From: Cryptomeria japonica
Lineage: Eukaryota > Streptophyta > Pinopsida > Cupressales > Cupressaceae
Assembly (NCBI RefSeq): GCF_030272615.1
Contig: NC_081415.1
Span: 365,995,667 to 366,059,666, forward strand
Direction of reading: 5' to 3'
DNA length: 64,000 bases
Each line of letters starts with the position of its first letter. Positions within the stretch are counted from its first letter, which is position 1. The position numbers were made by a program, and so were the translations under genes. This document shows, piece after piece, positions 1 through 12,428 of the stretch. Under the pieces are notes generated by a model, which had not been told where the DNA came from, did no database searches, and saw only the letters and a list, made by a program, of their open reading frames with translations.

Positions 1-1433
1 TTTTCACTAGAAGAGATGTGTTTAGCTACCTTTGAGTCACACACAGATAAATCTCTAGGTTCAGGTGTTTTTCCAACAAAGTTTTATCAAGTATGTTGGA
101 TCTTTATTGGCCAGCATATTCTTTATTTGGTAGAAGATATTAGGAGTGGGCATAGATTCATCAAGGACATGAATAACACAATCATTATGTTAATTCCAAA
201 GAAGACAATGTGAAACAAATGGAAAACTATAGACCTATATCATTTTGCAACTCCATTTACAAAATAATATCCAAAGCATTTGCAAAGAGGCTAAAGAAGA
301 TATTGGGGAGGATAATCTCTAAAGAAAAAAATGGTTTTACACCTAGGTGCAACATTGCCAATAACATTATCTTCACGTTAGAAACTATTCATTTGATTAA
401 AGCAAAGAAAACAAGAGGTATGCTTATCAAACTCGATGTTAGTAAGGCCAATGATAAAATCAACTAGGATTTTTTTTGGAAATAATGGGAAGATTTTGTT
501 TCGATGGGAGATGAATTGAAGTAATTAGATCCTACATTTCTACTCCAATATTTTTTGTTCTTGTGAATGGCTCTTTGCATTGTTTCTTTGAGGCAACAAA
601 TGGGATGAACCAGGGCGATCCTATATCACCCTTTCTCTTTGTTCTCATGGCAAAGGTCTTGGGTAGAAAAATTAGATTATGAAGGGAGATGAGGTTGTGA
701 AAGGGTATTTTGATAGATGAAGAGCTTGAACCAGTCACCCACTCTTAGTTTATGGATGACAGGAATCTATCTAAGGAAGCTACAACGAAGGAGGTAGAGT
801 CTATCAAAATCAATCTTGATGATTACTCCAATGCCTCAAGGTAGGTGTTAAATAAAGAAGTCTGAATTTTTTTCTTTAATACTAATAAGATAATAAAAAG
901 AAATTGTGAAAATCTTAGGTTTCCAGAATTCACAGCTACCATCTTAGTATTTGGGAGATCCTTTATTTGTGTATCCTTGTAGATCTACACATTAGAAATA
1001 AGTGATAAATAGATTTTTATTTAAGGAAACTTCATTGAAGATCAATTGGCTCTCATACGCTGGAACAATTTTAATAATAAAATCTATCCTTTCAACAATA
1101 CCAATATATGCCATGTCTTGCTTAAAACTCACTTATACGACTAGCTCGACATTGGAGAGCTATTTGAAGAGATTTCTATGGGAAGGTGCAAAGGAAGAAA
1201 AGAAAATTATTGTCATCAATTGGGAGACTATGTGCCTAGCTAAGGTTGAGGGTGGTGTTGGACTCACAAAAATAAAATTACAAAATATAGCAATGGGGGC
1301 AAAGTTAACTTGGAAAATATTTAGAGATTCGAGTAAATTGTGGTGTAGGATTATGAGGAATAAATATTTAGATTCAGATGGTCCCTATATAATTATTACA
1401 ATAGAAAATACCACTAGAGGCTTAACTATCTAG
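1..1433 (+). pseudogene. LINE reverse transcriptase remnant
   Basis: About 16-213 encodes a DKS..G...KFYQ.CW stretch and ends in LIPKK. A frameshift near 205-215 leads into MENYRPISFCN and KLDVSKAND (210-467), the finger and palm motifs of L1-type RT. At 604-655 the frame reads GMNQGDPISPFLFVL, the conserved (R/N)QGDPLSPFLF block, and near 750 FMDD stands where YADD or FADD is expected. The stretch 1002-1433 (LSYAGTILIIKSILSTIPIY, FLWEGAKEEKK, GGVGLTKIK) matches the region after the palm in plant LINEs. At least three frame changes separate these blocks. Family role: target-primed reverse transcription. Confidence 0.85.
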
Positions 1434-1776
1434 AGGTTCATATGAAAAACTAGAGGTCTTATTACAAGTCATCTATCTTGGAAAACTGGAAATGGTTGAA
1501 AGGCTAAATTCTAGAGAGACTCATGGAATAGGGAGGTGGCCATTGCAAACATAATTGGGAATCAGACGTGGGTAGACAAAATAGAAAAAGAAGTACAGTG
1601 AATACATGGCCAACTATGCAGCTTTGTCAGAAGGTGGAAGCCATTGCTTTGAGTGGCAACCAATTGCTGATTTTTTCCCTTCCGATGATGTGCGGCTGGT
1701 CCTAACAATTATATCAAGAAGGAGAAAAATTATGTTGTCATTAGAGGAGGAAAAAATAATCTAGTGTGCCTCCAAG

Positions 1777-2268
1777 TTGGGGGATTATTGTGTCAAGATT
1801 GGGTATGATCTCGAACATAAAATTCTTTACCAATTGGATTGGATTACAAGACTATGTTGGCATAAGAGTGTTGCTCTATGGGTTGGGGATTTCCTATGGA
1901 TTGTTCTCCATAGGCGAATTCTAACAGGTGACAGGCTCAAAGTAATTAGAATTGAAGGCCCCAATGCATGTCCATTATCTAATTCAAATGAGGAGTCATA
2001 TAATCAATTATTATATTGGTGTCCTATGACATCACTATGTTCGAGTGGCCAATGGAATCAATTGGATGGTGTACAGCTAGTAATGAATCACTATATGACT
2101 TCTTGTGTGGATGACCGACTATGGGAAAAAAGTCAATATGGGGGGACATTTATTTTGTTGGGTCATCCATGGTGGTGTGGCGAACTAAATTGTAGGATAT
2201 TCTATGACAAGTCCTTGCCTATAGAATCTATTATTTTCAATATTGAGATAAGATATGTGAGGCAATGA
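1777..2268 (+). pseudogene. LINE zinc-binding RT domain (zf-RVT) remnant
   Basis: The translation shows WHKSVALWVGDFLWIVLHRRILTGDRL, then GPNACPLSNSNEES and LLYWCPMTS. This is the layout of the plant LINE zf-RVT domain (FLW....RI.TgdrL....CPLC...E...HLL..C). The second Cys of the CPLC knuckle reads Ser (CPLS), so metal binding is probably lost. The stretch follows the RT C-terminal block after about 340 bases of broken frame and precedes the RNase H block, as expected for the family. Confidence 0.75.
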
Positions 2269-2392
2269 ACACAAAGGTAAAAAACAAATTTAATGATTAT
2301 TTCTCAAAATGAGACAATGAAATACAAATGTAGTGGACTCAAATTAAGCTCCCTTTTGTCTACATCACTTGGAAATAAAATAAGAGGGAGGA

Positions 2393-2872
2393 TTCTTGTT
2401 AGACACCCCCAAAAGGAGGTAGGTACAAGTTGAATTTTGATCATGCTGCTAAGGGAACATGGATGAGGTTGGAATTAGTTGTACCATACATGACGTCGAG
2501 GGCAAGTGTGTATGGATATTCCATAGATATATTGGTTTGGATATTAACAATGAGGCATAAATGGAGGCATTGACTAGGGATCTATGGACATGCATAGAGA
2601 AAGGCATACTTAGATTGGATATCAAAGGTGATTCACCAATTTGTGTAAATGCAATCTTAAAGGGACAAATCAGAAATTGGAAACTCAAACCATGGGTATC
2701 TAGAATAAAAAATTGCCTCAAACAACTATTTGATTATAGCATTACCCACATCTATAGAGAATCAAACGAGGTGGCTAATTTTATTTCCAACATTGGAGTG
2801 GACAATGGGAGTGCAAAAGCTATATTAAGTTCCCCGCTTATGTGGCTGCATTTGACAAACATTATCGAATAA
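2393..2872 (+). pseudogene. LINE RNase H-like domain remnant
   Basis: From about 2405 the frame reads KGGRYKLNFDHAAKG, the first strand of the plant RNase H-like domain (LNFDGA.KGN) with its first Asp. A one-base frameshift near 2457 and a TAA near 2559 interrupt it. It continues as MEALTRDLWTCIEKGILRLD, then IKGDSPICVNAI with the Asp of the GDS motif, and ends with YRESNEVANFIS, matching the (R.)N.vAd.lAn C-terminal motif. The family removes RNA from the cDNA hybrid. This copy is not translatable. Confidence 0.8.
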
Positions 2873-5800
2873 AGTAAGACTATACTTTTGATTCCCCCTC
2901 GTATTGGGATTGGTTGACATTGCCCACATACTTACCATTGCCGATCGAGTGTTTATCTTGTTATAGATTCTCATGATATGCTTGGATTTGGTTAGTTCAC
3001 ACTTTAGTAAAAGAATACAATATGGTCAATTGGAAGTGATTGTTGAACTTATAATATCCATTTGATGAAGCCTTGACAAATGAGGATGATGCCTTAGGCA
3101 ATGATATTTGATGATCTTTTCTCTAGATATTTCTTCATCAGAGTCATCAATGTCAGGGTGAAGGACTGAATATGGTTTTATATTTAGATGGTATGGTGAA
3201 GGAAAAATTACTTTGAATTGATTGGTGTTGGGCGGTTTGAAGGAGAGGTCTGTAATTCAAGTTTTAACTAGTGATTTCTTGAAGTGGTATACAATGGTAT
3301 GATGAGAATGTAATACTTTACGGTCTAGTGCAAATGAGTTGAGGAGTCTTGTTACCAGCATCCCAAGCATAGTTTGGTACCACAGGTCTAGAGAAGGATT
3401 TGTAGGTGGTAAGCTCACAGTATTGGGTATTTTTGGAGGGTAGTGGTCTAGTATTCCAAAAAATGGCGTAGCTAGCTATAAGTGTCTAGTGGAGTCAAAG
3501 GACAAGCAATGTCATTGTATTTTTAAGTGTGAAGCGGGCGGAGTTAGGAAGACCATCTAAATGGTGGTGGGGACCTGCGTACCGGATCTAATGCACTATA
3601 CAAAATAGAAGTGGGTTGTAATCTATGACATACTATTTGGCTACTTTGATTTGGAGGCACATGTAATGTCCCCTTTTGGCTTAAGATATAATTAAATAAT
3701 TAACAGGATGCTTGATTATTTAATTAGCCATTAATGTTGATCGATAAAATTTCTTCTATGAAAATAGCCTAATGGAAAACTTAGTGATGGGGGACCTACA
3801 CGTGTTCATTGAGTGACCTCTAATATTTTAGAAGTCGATTCTTCATACATGGGGGAAGAAAAGGTAAATAAGGATAACTTAAAGCAAACCTATTTTATAG
3901 AGATGCACTGAGATGATTTTACAATACTACAAGCACACAGAAAACTTCACATACGTGCAGTCCTAAGGCCTATTCAACTATCTACATGCCAAGAAATTCA
4001 AGATTAGAATACTAACAACTACCCATTCAACATAATGCAATAAATGTTATTCATCTATTAGATAACAAGCACAAAAGACATAGTTTAACCCGTATAGTCT
4101 CACAGAGTATATTCCAGAAGTTATGTAGAATTACAAAATACACAGAAAGATATTCTTGCACACTGAAATGTAGTGATCACAAAGTCCAAAGGCACAATTT
4201 GATTATCACAATCTCAGAAGCACAATTAATAATTAAAGGCATAATTCTGCTAGCAATTGTATATATTTTTCTTCTCAAAATTATAAACTCTTACAAGAGA
4301 AAAAAGCATTACTTAAATAAAAAGGAACCAACGGCTTGGCAAAGAAAACACAGAGAAACCAAAACCAAAAGCACCATTGCTAGTGCCCTTAGTAACCGCA
4401 AAAAAGCCTGATCAAAAGTTGGATTAAGACATCTTCAGCCTCTAGAACAACTTCCACCAAATATCCTAACGACAGATCAAAATGGAAGAACCTGCAACCG
4501 TTACTCAACTGCATGTTGTTGGTGATAGGCGCCCCATTATTTCAAAAAACATACTAAGGTCTCCTAGCGGTTGCTTCAAATGCAATGTGGCAGTAAGAGG
4601 GAGCATCTTGGAGATGAAAACAAACTGCATAAGACACCTCGAGAGGATCTACCATGCGACATGAATGCAAAAACCTTTTAGAGACACGGGCCCACCAACA
4701 AAGACACCAATAGAGAGCAAAAAGGCAACTTTCCACACATCAGCATCTCTCGGCTTCCTAATATTATCACAAAAGTTTCTACCGTTGATGACCCAAGAAA
4801 CCTTGGTCATCAACCTTGTGAAACATTGAATCGGCCTCTCAAGTGTGGGACCTTGTGTTGTTATGAGGTTGAATCTCTGGAGAAGGCTGACTTCCTCTTC
4901 AATCTGAAATGTAGAGTGTTGGACCAACCTAACACTTGGTAAAACTAATCTATTGATTCTCAGGAAAAGGGAGAGAGAGAGAGAAGGGAATGCATGAAAT
5001 AAGGGAAAAAGGGTTTGCATCCAAACTAAAATGATGATATCCCCTGCCCATGATTGCACAGAACATCAATAAAAATACCCCAGGTATGCATTGATTTCTA
5101 TCCTAATTGTCACCTAAATGTGAGTGAAGGTTGGAATTTGGAAAATACAAAGAGGAACTAAAACCAGTTCACAAGTGCCACCCAAAAAGGAATCAACACT
5201 ACACCTACAGCTCAAGAAAACCAACCAAAATGTATCTATACAAAGAGGTAAGGCATTACATAAATTGAGTCAAATGAAATGAGGAAAATAGACTAATTTT
5301 ATTCATGAGAAGGAAAGACAATTTTTTATAGGCGCAAAGAAACATGAAGAGTTTTGCAGAAGAAAAAGAAGGAGAAGATTTGATCAAAATGTTACAAAAT
5401 TGCTTTTATAGTTTAAGCATAACTCAAATTATTTCATTTGACACAACCCTAACCCCACCTAGGTTAGATTACAAATTATCTGAGAGAGGAGAGGAGAGGA
5501 TTGATAGATCTGATAGCGTGTTGCATCTGGTCTTTGAAGGCATCCTCTACCTCTAGAAGAGAAAATATCCTCACAAATTAGGGAAAACCTTATATCTGAA
5601 TGCGTCTCTATGTACCTCCAAAACCAAAAATTCTCTGAATTGCATTGAAGAGGGCATGGGTGGTTTCTGAAATTGGCTGCAAGTGTCATCTCTGGAGTTA
5701 TGGCATTGAAATCTAGCAGCTGGAGTGAGATCGGGTCCAAAATTAGGCACCGACTGAGCAAAGAACATCCTCAACCATTGGGTTGACAACCACCCTGCAC

Positions 5801-6012
5801 AAAGAATTCAAAACTCAACATCCACCATCGATCTGAGAGTTTTGTGCGAAGATGGATGTGTGAGATCTCTCCACATAAGCATCTGACAGGTCCAATAGAA
5901 GATTAAAACATGGTCATCGGATCGGGCCTTTATGAAGATCCAACGACCATAAATGTCCGACATGGCACCCTGGGTCCACGTGTCACTTATTGTGTTTGAC
6001 TATTGATTTTCC
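2873..6012. other. Non-coding stretch, no recognised gene
   Basis: I recognise no protein domain or RNA gene here. The short open frames (for example 4649-5059 minus and 5459-5789 minus) have no family motif and low-complexity Ser/Leu content. A TGTAATGTCCCCTTTTGGC string at 3665 looks like the start of a plant LTR, but no second copy is in the window. A short GA microsatellite lies at 4970-4984, and a CCACGTGTC (G-box-like) string near 5977. The stretch is probably old retrotransposon debris. Confidence 0.4.
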
Positions 6013-7235
6013 CTGAGTTCTTATCTCACTGCATCATTATGGATCTATTTTTACCTCATGGGATAAGCTTTTGATTTTTTTGCATTGCTTTCTTATATCG
6101 CGGGACTTGTTGATCCTTCATTCCACTCCACAGGATAAGGGTTTCTTTATCTTTGCTTTTATTTTCTTATCTCGTGGGCTATAGTTGTTGCCTTTGTAAC
6201 TTCATGAGATAAGCCATGCATGCTTTTTCTTATCTTGCTTATCCCGCGACATCTTTTGTCACTCGACTTCACCTCGCGATATAAGTGTTCCTTTTTCTTC
6301 CTTGTTTGCTTATCCCATGGCATCTCCTTTGTCCTTATTTTCCTCTGCGAGATATGGGTCTCTTTGATTTACCCTTATTTTCTTATCCTGCAGCATCATT
6401 TGTGCCCTTACTTTACCCCACAGGATAAGGGAGGCTTACCCTCTTCTTACTTGGATCTTATCTCGCAGGGCCTCCTTGTTGACCTTTTATATACTGGAAG
6501 TTTGAATGTTATCCCTATGCGGGATAACCTTTCTCGCTTATCTCTTTCTATCCTCCTTATCTCGTGTGACCTTCCTGATGACCTTTTCACCTTGAGGGAT
6601 AAGAGAAAACACACATCTCCCTTTATGTTTCTTATCTCGCGGTGGCATTTCTATCCTTGTTGTCTAAAGATGTCGATTGGGACCCGCCTCGCCTTTTCTC
6701 CATGCGGGATAAGCATTTGTCCCTTTTAATTCAATCGCTTTTTATCCTGCGGCATCACATTGTGTCCCTTTTAACCTCGCGGGATAAGGTTTTCCTCTTT
6801 GCTTTGGATAATTACTTATCCTGTGCGCCACCATTGTTGTCTTTTTAACTTCGCAAGATAAGGGGAAAGCCTATACTTTTCCCTTGAAAATGTTATCCCG
6901 CGCGACCTCCTTTGTCTCCATTTTACCTCACGGGATAAGGGAAAACACACATCATCTCATCACAAACTCTTATCCTGTGAGATTTCATTGTTGCCTTTCT
7001 AACCCCACCAAACACTTAGCCGACTGGGCCCCGCCACGGCTTAGTTATTTTCTTAGCACGCAGGTCACCTCTGATGTTTGATTTACTCTATAGGATAAGG
7101 GAAAAGTCCATCCACCTTTGACTTTTCTTATCTCGTGACATCATTTGTGCCCTTACTTTACCCCATAGGATAAGAGAAAAGCATGCTGCCCTTGTAAATT
7201 CTTATCCCGCGTGAACTTATCCCAGTAGACCCTTT
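6013..7235. repeat. Degenerate ~75-bp tandem array with CTTATC...GATAAG halves
   Basis: CTTATC(C/T)CGCG-like strings recur at about 6020, 6092, 6165, 6238, 6309, 6382, 6457, 6554, 6631, 6740, 6815, 6892, 6969, 7049, 7127 and 7201. Most spacings are 71 to 80 bases; irregular steps at 6457-6554 and 6631-6740 suggest small deletions or insertions. Within most units an inverted partner (CGCGGGATAAGG) lies about 40 bases downstream, after a middle part resembling GCATCATTTGTGCCCTTA. About 16 units are visible. There is no coding potential that follows the repeat. Confidence 0.85.
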
Positions 7236-8369
7236 CTGCTATTATTTTCCTTAGCGGCGTAGCAGGGACCTTCGTAGCTAAAGGAAAACTACCATCGATC
7301 GATAAGAGGAAAAGGGAAAAACTGGCCCGCTAACGACTAGGAGCCCTCTAGCCAATAGAACTTAAGTGAGTTGACCGACTGACTCGATCAACTCAGAAAT
7401 AGAATTGGAGCCCAAAAGGATGCAAGGGAAAAAAGAGACCCCTTTGCTTTTGTCAACAAGGAAATGTCCATAACATGCAGGTTATGCAACATAGCATCTC
7501 TCAGACTGGATCCTAGGTTAATAGAAAAAGGGTCAATACCTAACAATGGGAAAAAGAAAGCTTGAACAACGCGAGTTGTGCCGCCATGTGGAAGATGTGA
7601 GGAAGCAAAAAATAGAACTTCAGCTGGTGGTAAAATTAAAACCAACTCCCCAAAAGGGGCATGGTAGATGAAAGTCTAAATTTAATATTATTCTTTTAAA
7701 AAATACATCATAAGGATAATATTCTGTAATTACTTAAGTGACTCAATTAAGTGGGAAATCAAATTTAATCACCTTTAGTTCAAAAGTGGATAAAAAAGAA
7801 AAGAAAATGAAGAGGCAAGAGGTAATGGAAGGCCAAGGGACATTAAGAAGTTATGAAACAAGATTAAGATGATTGTTTGAGGAGGTTGGGTTGATTCATT
7901 TCATGGTTGTAATCCTCTGAGGTTCTGAAGATTGGACTTAGTCCATATCATCCTTCTTGAGGATGAAATCCCTCTTGAAGAAGACTAGCTATGATGGTGA
8001 AAGATCTACTCTAGCTGGTGTTGAAGATATTAATGGATTGATCTATTATTGGTATATGGATTTCCAATCCTTTTCTACATCATGTAACAATTATTGGGAG
8101 GTTTCTTGTGCATCCAATCGTATTGTAAGTTTTGTGGCTACGATTGGGAAGATAATATTATTTTTATTCTACTGAAGGTTGTAATGATTTATCTATTTTG
8201 ATGATAATATTCAGATTTAATTTCAGACCTCTATTTCAATCTGATATAATATGATTTTCAATGTAATTTGTTGAATGAATAAAAAATAGTTTTCATGCAA
8301 ACTATTTATTTAAATTACTTTGAAACATTTGGTAAAATCTGGAGAAAATATCCATAGGGGATATTTTAG
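7236..8369. other. Non-coding stretch, possible LTR remnant
   Basis: No coding family is recognised. The part after about 7670 is AT-rich and ends directly at an initiator-Met-type primer site (8370), so its distal part may be the 5' LTR of an otherwise lost copia- or gypsy-type element. I cannot place the start of such an LTR, and no second copy is present. Confidence 0.3.
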
Positions 8370-8381
8370 TGGTATCAGAGC
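8370..8381 (+). other. Orphan primer-binding site (initiator tRNA-Met type)
   Basis: The 12 bases TGGTATCAGAGC are complementary to the 3' end of plant initiator tRNA-Met and are the commonest primer site of plant LTR retrotransposons. No matching second LTR or coding region follows before element A starts at 9038. The 8382-9037 stretch carries a 123-codon open frame (8720-9091) without any recognised motif, which runs into A's LTR and is unlikely to be a gene. Confidence 0.6.
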
Positions 8382-9037
8382 TGATTTTCCTGCCAGCCTG
8401 AGAGGTTTTTTGAGTAATAGAGAAGTGCATGCTATGATTTGATAATTTTTTATGCTTTTTGAAGACACATTTATAACATTGAGGATATTGGTAGATTAGA
8501 GGTAATTTATATCTGTTTGGAAAATTAATATTCTATTCACTAAGTATCTGACATACTTTTGGTGTAAGCATTGTTGGAGAAATATTATTATAAATAATCA
8601 AATCTTAATATGGATTCCTTTTAATTGGGAATAGCAAGGCTCATCTTCATTATATGATCTTGGCAAAATGTTAGTCTATATAAATAAGAGATAACTATCG
8701 AGCTTATTCTTTCCTACAATTGGGCGGAAGAAATCTTTGTGTACAATACCCCGTTAATATATGTTTGAAGCTAATCATCACCCAAGTTCATGAGAAAATA
8801 AAGATAAGTGGTGACTCGCCTTGTTGGGTTGATGAAGCTAAATCATGGCTGATTGTTTGGGTTGACAACACTAATACTATGGAAGCCAATAGCCTGCTGC
8901 AAATATTCATTGGGTCTACAAGTTTCGTATTAACTGGTGTGGTAAAATTCTATTGGAGAACTATATTATGCCTCACAAATCATTTCATATTATTGCCAGA
9001 CTTGTGGAGCCATTTCATCTTCTTTGCAGGACTCAAC

Positions 9038-10136
9038 TATAGACACCTAACAGTGTCTTATCAATCATGTACTAATTTATCGTCTTATTAGTTAAATAAT
9101 TTTTTAATTATTTAATTAAGGTAATTTGTTCTTCTAAACTAATTTAATCATTAGTTTCATCATTACCAATTATCCAATTTCCATTCCTTACTTAATTCAT
9201 CACTAACCCCCTTCTCAAATATTAATAAAATATTAATTATTTAACCAATTGCGATTTATTTCTTGATTAAATAATCTTTATTATTTAATTAATCCTATTC
9301 CCAATGATTAAATAATATCATTTAAATTATTTAATTAATTGATTTATTCCTCCAAATCCCCGAATTCAAATTTCAACTCATTCCATCTAATTTCATTTTT
9401 CTCAAATTCACATTTCACCAAATCTGAATTTCAATAAATTTGAGTTAATCTCATGTACATATCAGCAATTCAAAAATTTAAATTCAAATCCAAATAAAAT
9501 GAAAATGGATTTCAAATTCAAAGTCCTACAACACATGTTGAAAATCTTAACCGTTTCATCAAATCAGTTAACTCAGTTAACTCTTCAATCCCCCCTTTTC
9601 ACTCCAAATCACCTTTTCTGACTAATCAATCAATTCAGTCATCTTCCTAATCAATTTAGTCAACCGGCTAATCAATGAGTCATCTATCCAATCAATCTTG
9701 TTAACAGATCAATCAAAAGAGTTAACAAATCAATCTATCTTGTTAACAGATCAATCAATCCACTTAACTGATCAATCAAAATCAGTTGAACTATCAATCA
9801 ACACTTCAGTTCCAAATCTCACCCCATCTCACCTGAAAATCTATAAAAGAAAGCCTCATTTCCCAATTTCAATCTAGAATCACTATAATTGAAATAATTG
9901 TGTCAATCATATGCAGGAATCCCAGTGCAACACCTGAGAGCCACCTACCACACGATTTGGAGAAGAGCAATGGAAGCCACGATGCAGAATCAGGAGTTTG
10001 ATTAAGCTTTCTTCATTCAATTCTTGCATCTTTATTTCCATTGTCATTTAGGAGTTAAATGATAATTGGATTTAGAGTTGTGATTCACTCTTTCATATTT
10101 GATTGTCTTTTATGATTAATTTTAACCCTGGAAACA
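9038..10136 (+). repeat. Element A 5' LTR
   Basis: It starts TATAGACACC, one transition away from the TGTAGACAC start of B and close to the TGTAGACAT start of C, and ends GGAAACA just before a primer site. The ~1.1 kb length matches B's LTRs, and the AT-rich TTAATTA-type first part is shared in style with B and C. A TATAAAAG box is at 9842-9849. The base lost from the TG end is a G-to-A change. The five bases before it are TCAAC (9033-9037), the expected target duplication; its partner was not found. Confidence 0.7.
9842..9849 (+). promoter_or_regulatory. TATA box in A 5' LTR
   Basis: The string CTATAAAAG lies about 295 bases before the LTR end, in the same relative place as the TATA boxes in the B and C LTRs. 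It is the likely start signal for the A transcript; activity is inferred only. Confidence 0.55.
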
Positions 10137-10137
10137 A

Positions 10138-10151
10138 TGGTGAACTTGACG
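10138..10151 (+). other. Element A primer-binding site
   Basis: TGGTGAACTTGACG begins one base after the LTR. The same motif (TGGTGAACCTGATT) follows the C left LTR at 25175. The leading TGG pairs with the CCA end of a tRNA, but this is not the initiator-Met site, and I cannot name the tRNA with certainty. Confidence 0.65.
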
Positions 10152-10204
10152 TGAACTAACCTTTTGATGTATTTTTCATGATTTGCAAATTTTGTACAAA
10201 CTCA

Positions 10205-10830
10205 GGAAACAACTGTTACACATTTGTCCAGGCATAAATTCACATTTGTTCATAATAATGCACATTTGTTCATACAATGATTCACATTTGTCTAATCTAA
10301 TTTGCATTTGCAGGGATGATTCAAAATTGAAGTTTTAATTGTCGCTTTTGTTTTTAACTCAATTGCACTGACAACCCATAAATATTTTTTAATTATTGAA
10401 AATTTCCTTTTTATGCATAAGATGTGTCTAAACCTATGGCAGGAAGAGTGACCTTCAAAATTTCAGGTTCTAGAGAGAGAAAATAACACAAAAGACAAAG
10501 AAGAGCTCATTGACAGTTGATAAGAGCAGAAAAGAGATTCCAAGATCTCAAAGAATTGGCTGCCCTATCTTGATATTATCATATTGTGCAGAAATACCTG
10601 GAAATTTTTGACATGTTTGATGATATTGAGATCATGGCCAACATGATAATGGATCCATCTTATGTCTTAATTAATTAATTCTATCTTGTGTCTTTTATTT
10701 TTGTATACTTAATTCGCATTTGTGTAGACAACAGTTCGCATTTGTATGGATGGGAGTTCGCATTTGTGTAGACAAAAATTCACATTTGTCTACACATGAA
10801 TTCACAATTGTGCAGATCCTGATTTACATT
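10205..10830 (+). repeat. TTCACATTTGT periodic motif clusters in A leader
   Basis: Two clusters (about 10219-10312 and 10710-10830) repeat TTCRCATTTGT roughly every 20 to 25 bases, about 11 copies in total, separated by unlike sequence. The reverse-complement motif recurs in the PMD intron at 62390-62640. The copies are too diverged between motifs for simple recent slippage. Confidence 0.7.
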
Positions 10831-11320
10831 TGTTAGAGGCTAACAAAGGATTTATTTTTTGTCTGTTCTCAATTCTTTTTCATTATAATGATCTATTCCA
10901 ACAGACTGTGAAGTCAATTCTGTAACCGAAAAAGAAGAATTAGGCTTGTGAGCCCACAATGTGCTAACACTTTCATGAGTTTTTGTAGGCATAGATGGAC
11001 CTAGTTTAGCTAAAATTTACTTTGGTACTATTTAAAAAGAACAAAAACAAACCTTCTTTTATTTATCTTATCATTGCTTTGTTGGCTAAAAAGAACACCA
11101 TTCTTTTTTGGGGCAACATCTCCAAATAGTTTAGAAAATTTTGCAGTGAAGGGATAAAAAGAGCTCTTGTTTTCCATGTTTTCAAGGTGATAGGAAAATT
11201 CTCTCCCCTTAACTGGGTGACCAAAAATCCAGACCCACCTTTCATGATTTCTGTCATTTTTTTTGCAATAGGATAAAACCCTTAGAAGGCCCACCTCCCA
11301 AGTAGCCCATAAGGCCAAGT

Positions 11321-11380
11321 GAGAGGGAATGACCTAAGTGGCAACAAGTAATGCCAAGTAATCCAAGCCACTATAAATAA
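11321..11380 (+). promoter_or_regulatory. Conserved leader hairpin block, element A
   Basis: GAGAGGGAATGACCTAAGTGG is followed by CCACTATAAATAAATG. AGTGGC (11337-11342) can pair with GCCACT (11367-11372). The same block occurs in the C leader (25718-25780) and B leader (39512-39572) with different bases that still pair. It lies about 1.45 kb before gag in A and C. The role is unknown; RNA packaging, dimerisation or translation control are possible. Confidence 0.6.
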
Positions 11381-12428
11381 ATGTGTTTGCAATGAAATTG
11401 TAAGTAACAAGTGTTACATGATGTCATAACAACATCATGCCTCCCTCAGTGCCTATATGGTATGAGAAAATTTGTAGAGCGTAACCTCTATAGATTGGGA
11501 GACCTCCTTAATAGAGTGGAAAACACTGCTGATTATGACCACTCAAATGGAACCTTAATTAATATCTTTAGAAAATTAGAGGCCAATCCGAGTTAGTATC
11601 TAGATACTTATAGTATCACAGAGTAAGGGGGAGGAAGAATCTTCTCCCAAGACACTCACCATATATCTCCAAGGGTAACGAGCCAATTGAGGTGCGATCC
11701 TCTTTGGTTTAATTTCCGGAAAAAGGAAAAAAAATAGTTGCACCTTAGGGTGTGGAAGGGTTGTTTGAGCTAACGAAGTATCAAAATGTGGGTTGTGGTA
11801 TTATTCATGACCTTTTGACCTTAGTAGAGTTTGATTGTTGTATGATTGAATGACCAAAATTTATCAAAAACAAAATGGGGTCTTCAAAAAGATTCCAACA
11901 TTCATAGGGTTTTGAAAAAAAAACCACTTTAAATAGTGCTCTCTTTATATCAGATTGGTTTTCTTGCTTTGCTACTATGTCTTTGCTACAAGATTAAACT
12001 TTTTTCAAAACATTACCAAAAACAAAGTGGAATATCAACCAAGTTTTGTCAAACCCTCAACAAAATTCTCAAGTTCAAAGTAAACTCTATGTATCCATAA
12101 TCAACAAGACCAACAAAGTTGCCACATTCAAAGAGATGGAGAAAATGATACCCTTTGTGATCATAGATTTCATGTATTTAGGTCATGCATAGTCTAGTTT
12201 TGCATCCTCATTTTGCACAAGTCCTCACCACATACTTAGGAATTAAGGTAAATTATTCACATCCAAATAGTCTTTGCAAAATCATCTTTTACGTCCCTCC
12301 TAGGATAGAACTAGTCTTGCATACTTCAATAGGTTGCCACCAAGTTCATCATCTTAAATCTTGCATAGTCATCATTTGCATCAGTTATAGTTTATCACCC
12401 TTAGAAGTCTTAAGAGCATTTCATTTTC

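Larger units (their letters stand above)
1..2872 (+). mobile_element. Decayed plant LINE (non-LTR retrotransposon), 3' part
   Basis: The domain order reverse transcriptase, RT C-terminal region, zinc-binding RT domain and RNase H is that of plant L1-type LINEs. The 5' end lies outside the window. The reading frame is broken by several frameshifts and stops, so the copy is dead. I see no clear poly(A) tail or target-site duplication after the last coding stretch, so the 3' boundary is only the end of recognisable coding sequence. What is known of the family: the element would copy its RNA at a nicked target in the nucleus. Confidence 0.85.

Noticed and set aside
6013-7235. GATAAG strings as I-box light-response promoter elements
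   Set aside because: They recur with a ~75-base tandem period as part of a repeat unit and no gene follows.
9038-9091. 123-codon open frame 8720-9091 as a gene crossing into A
   Set aside because: It runs over the LTR boundary of A and has no recognised motif.
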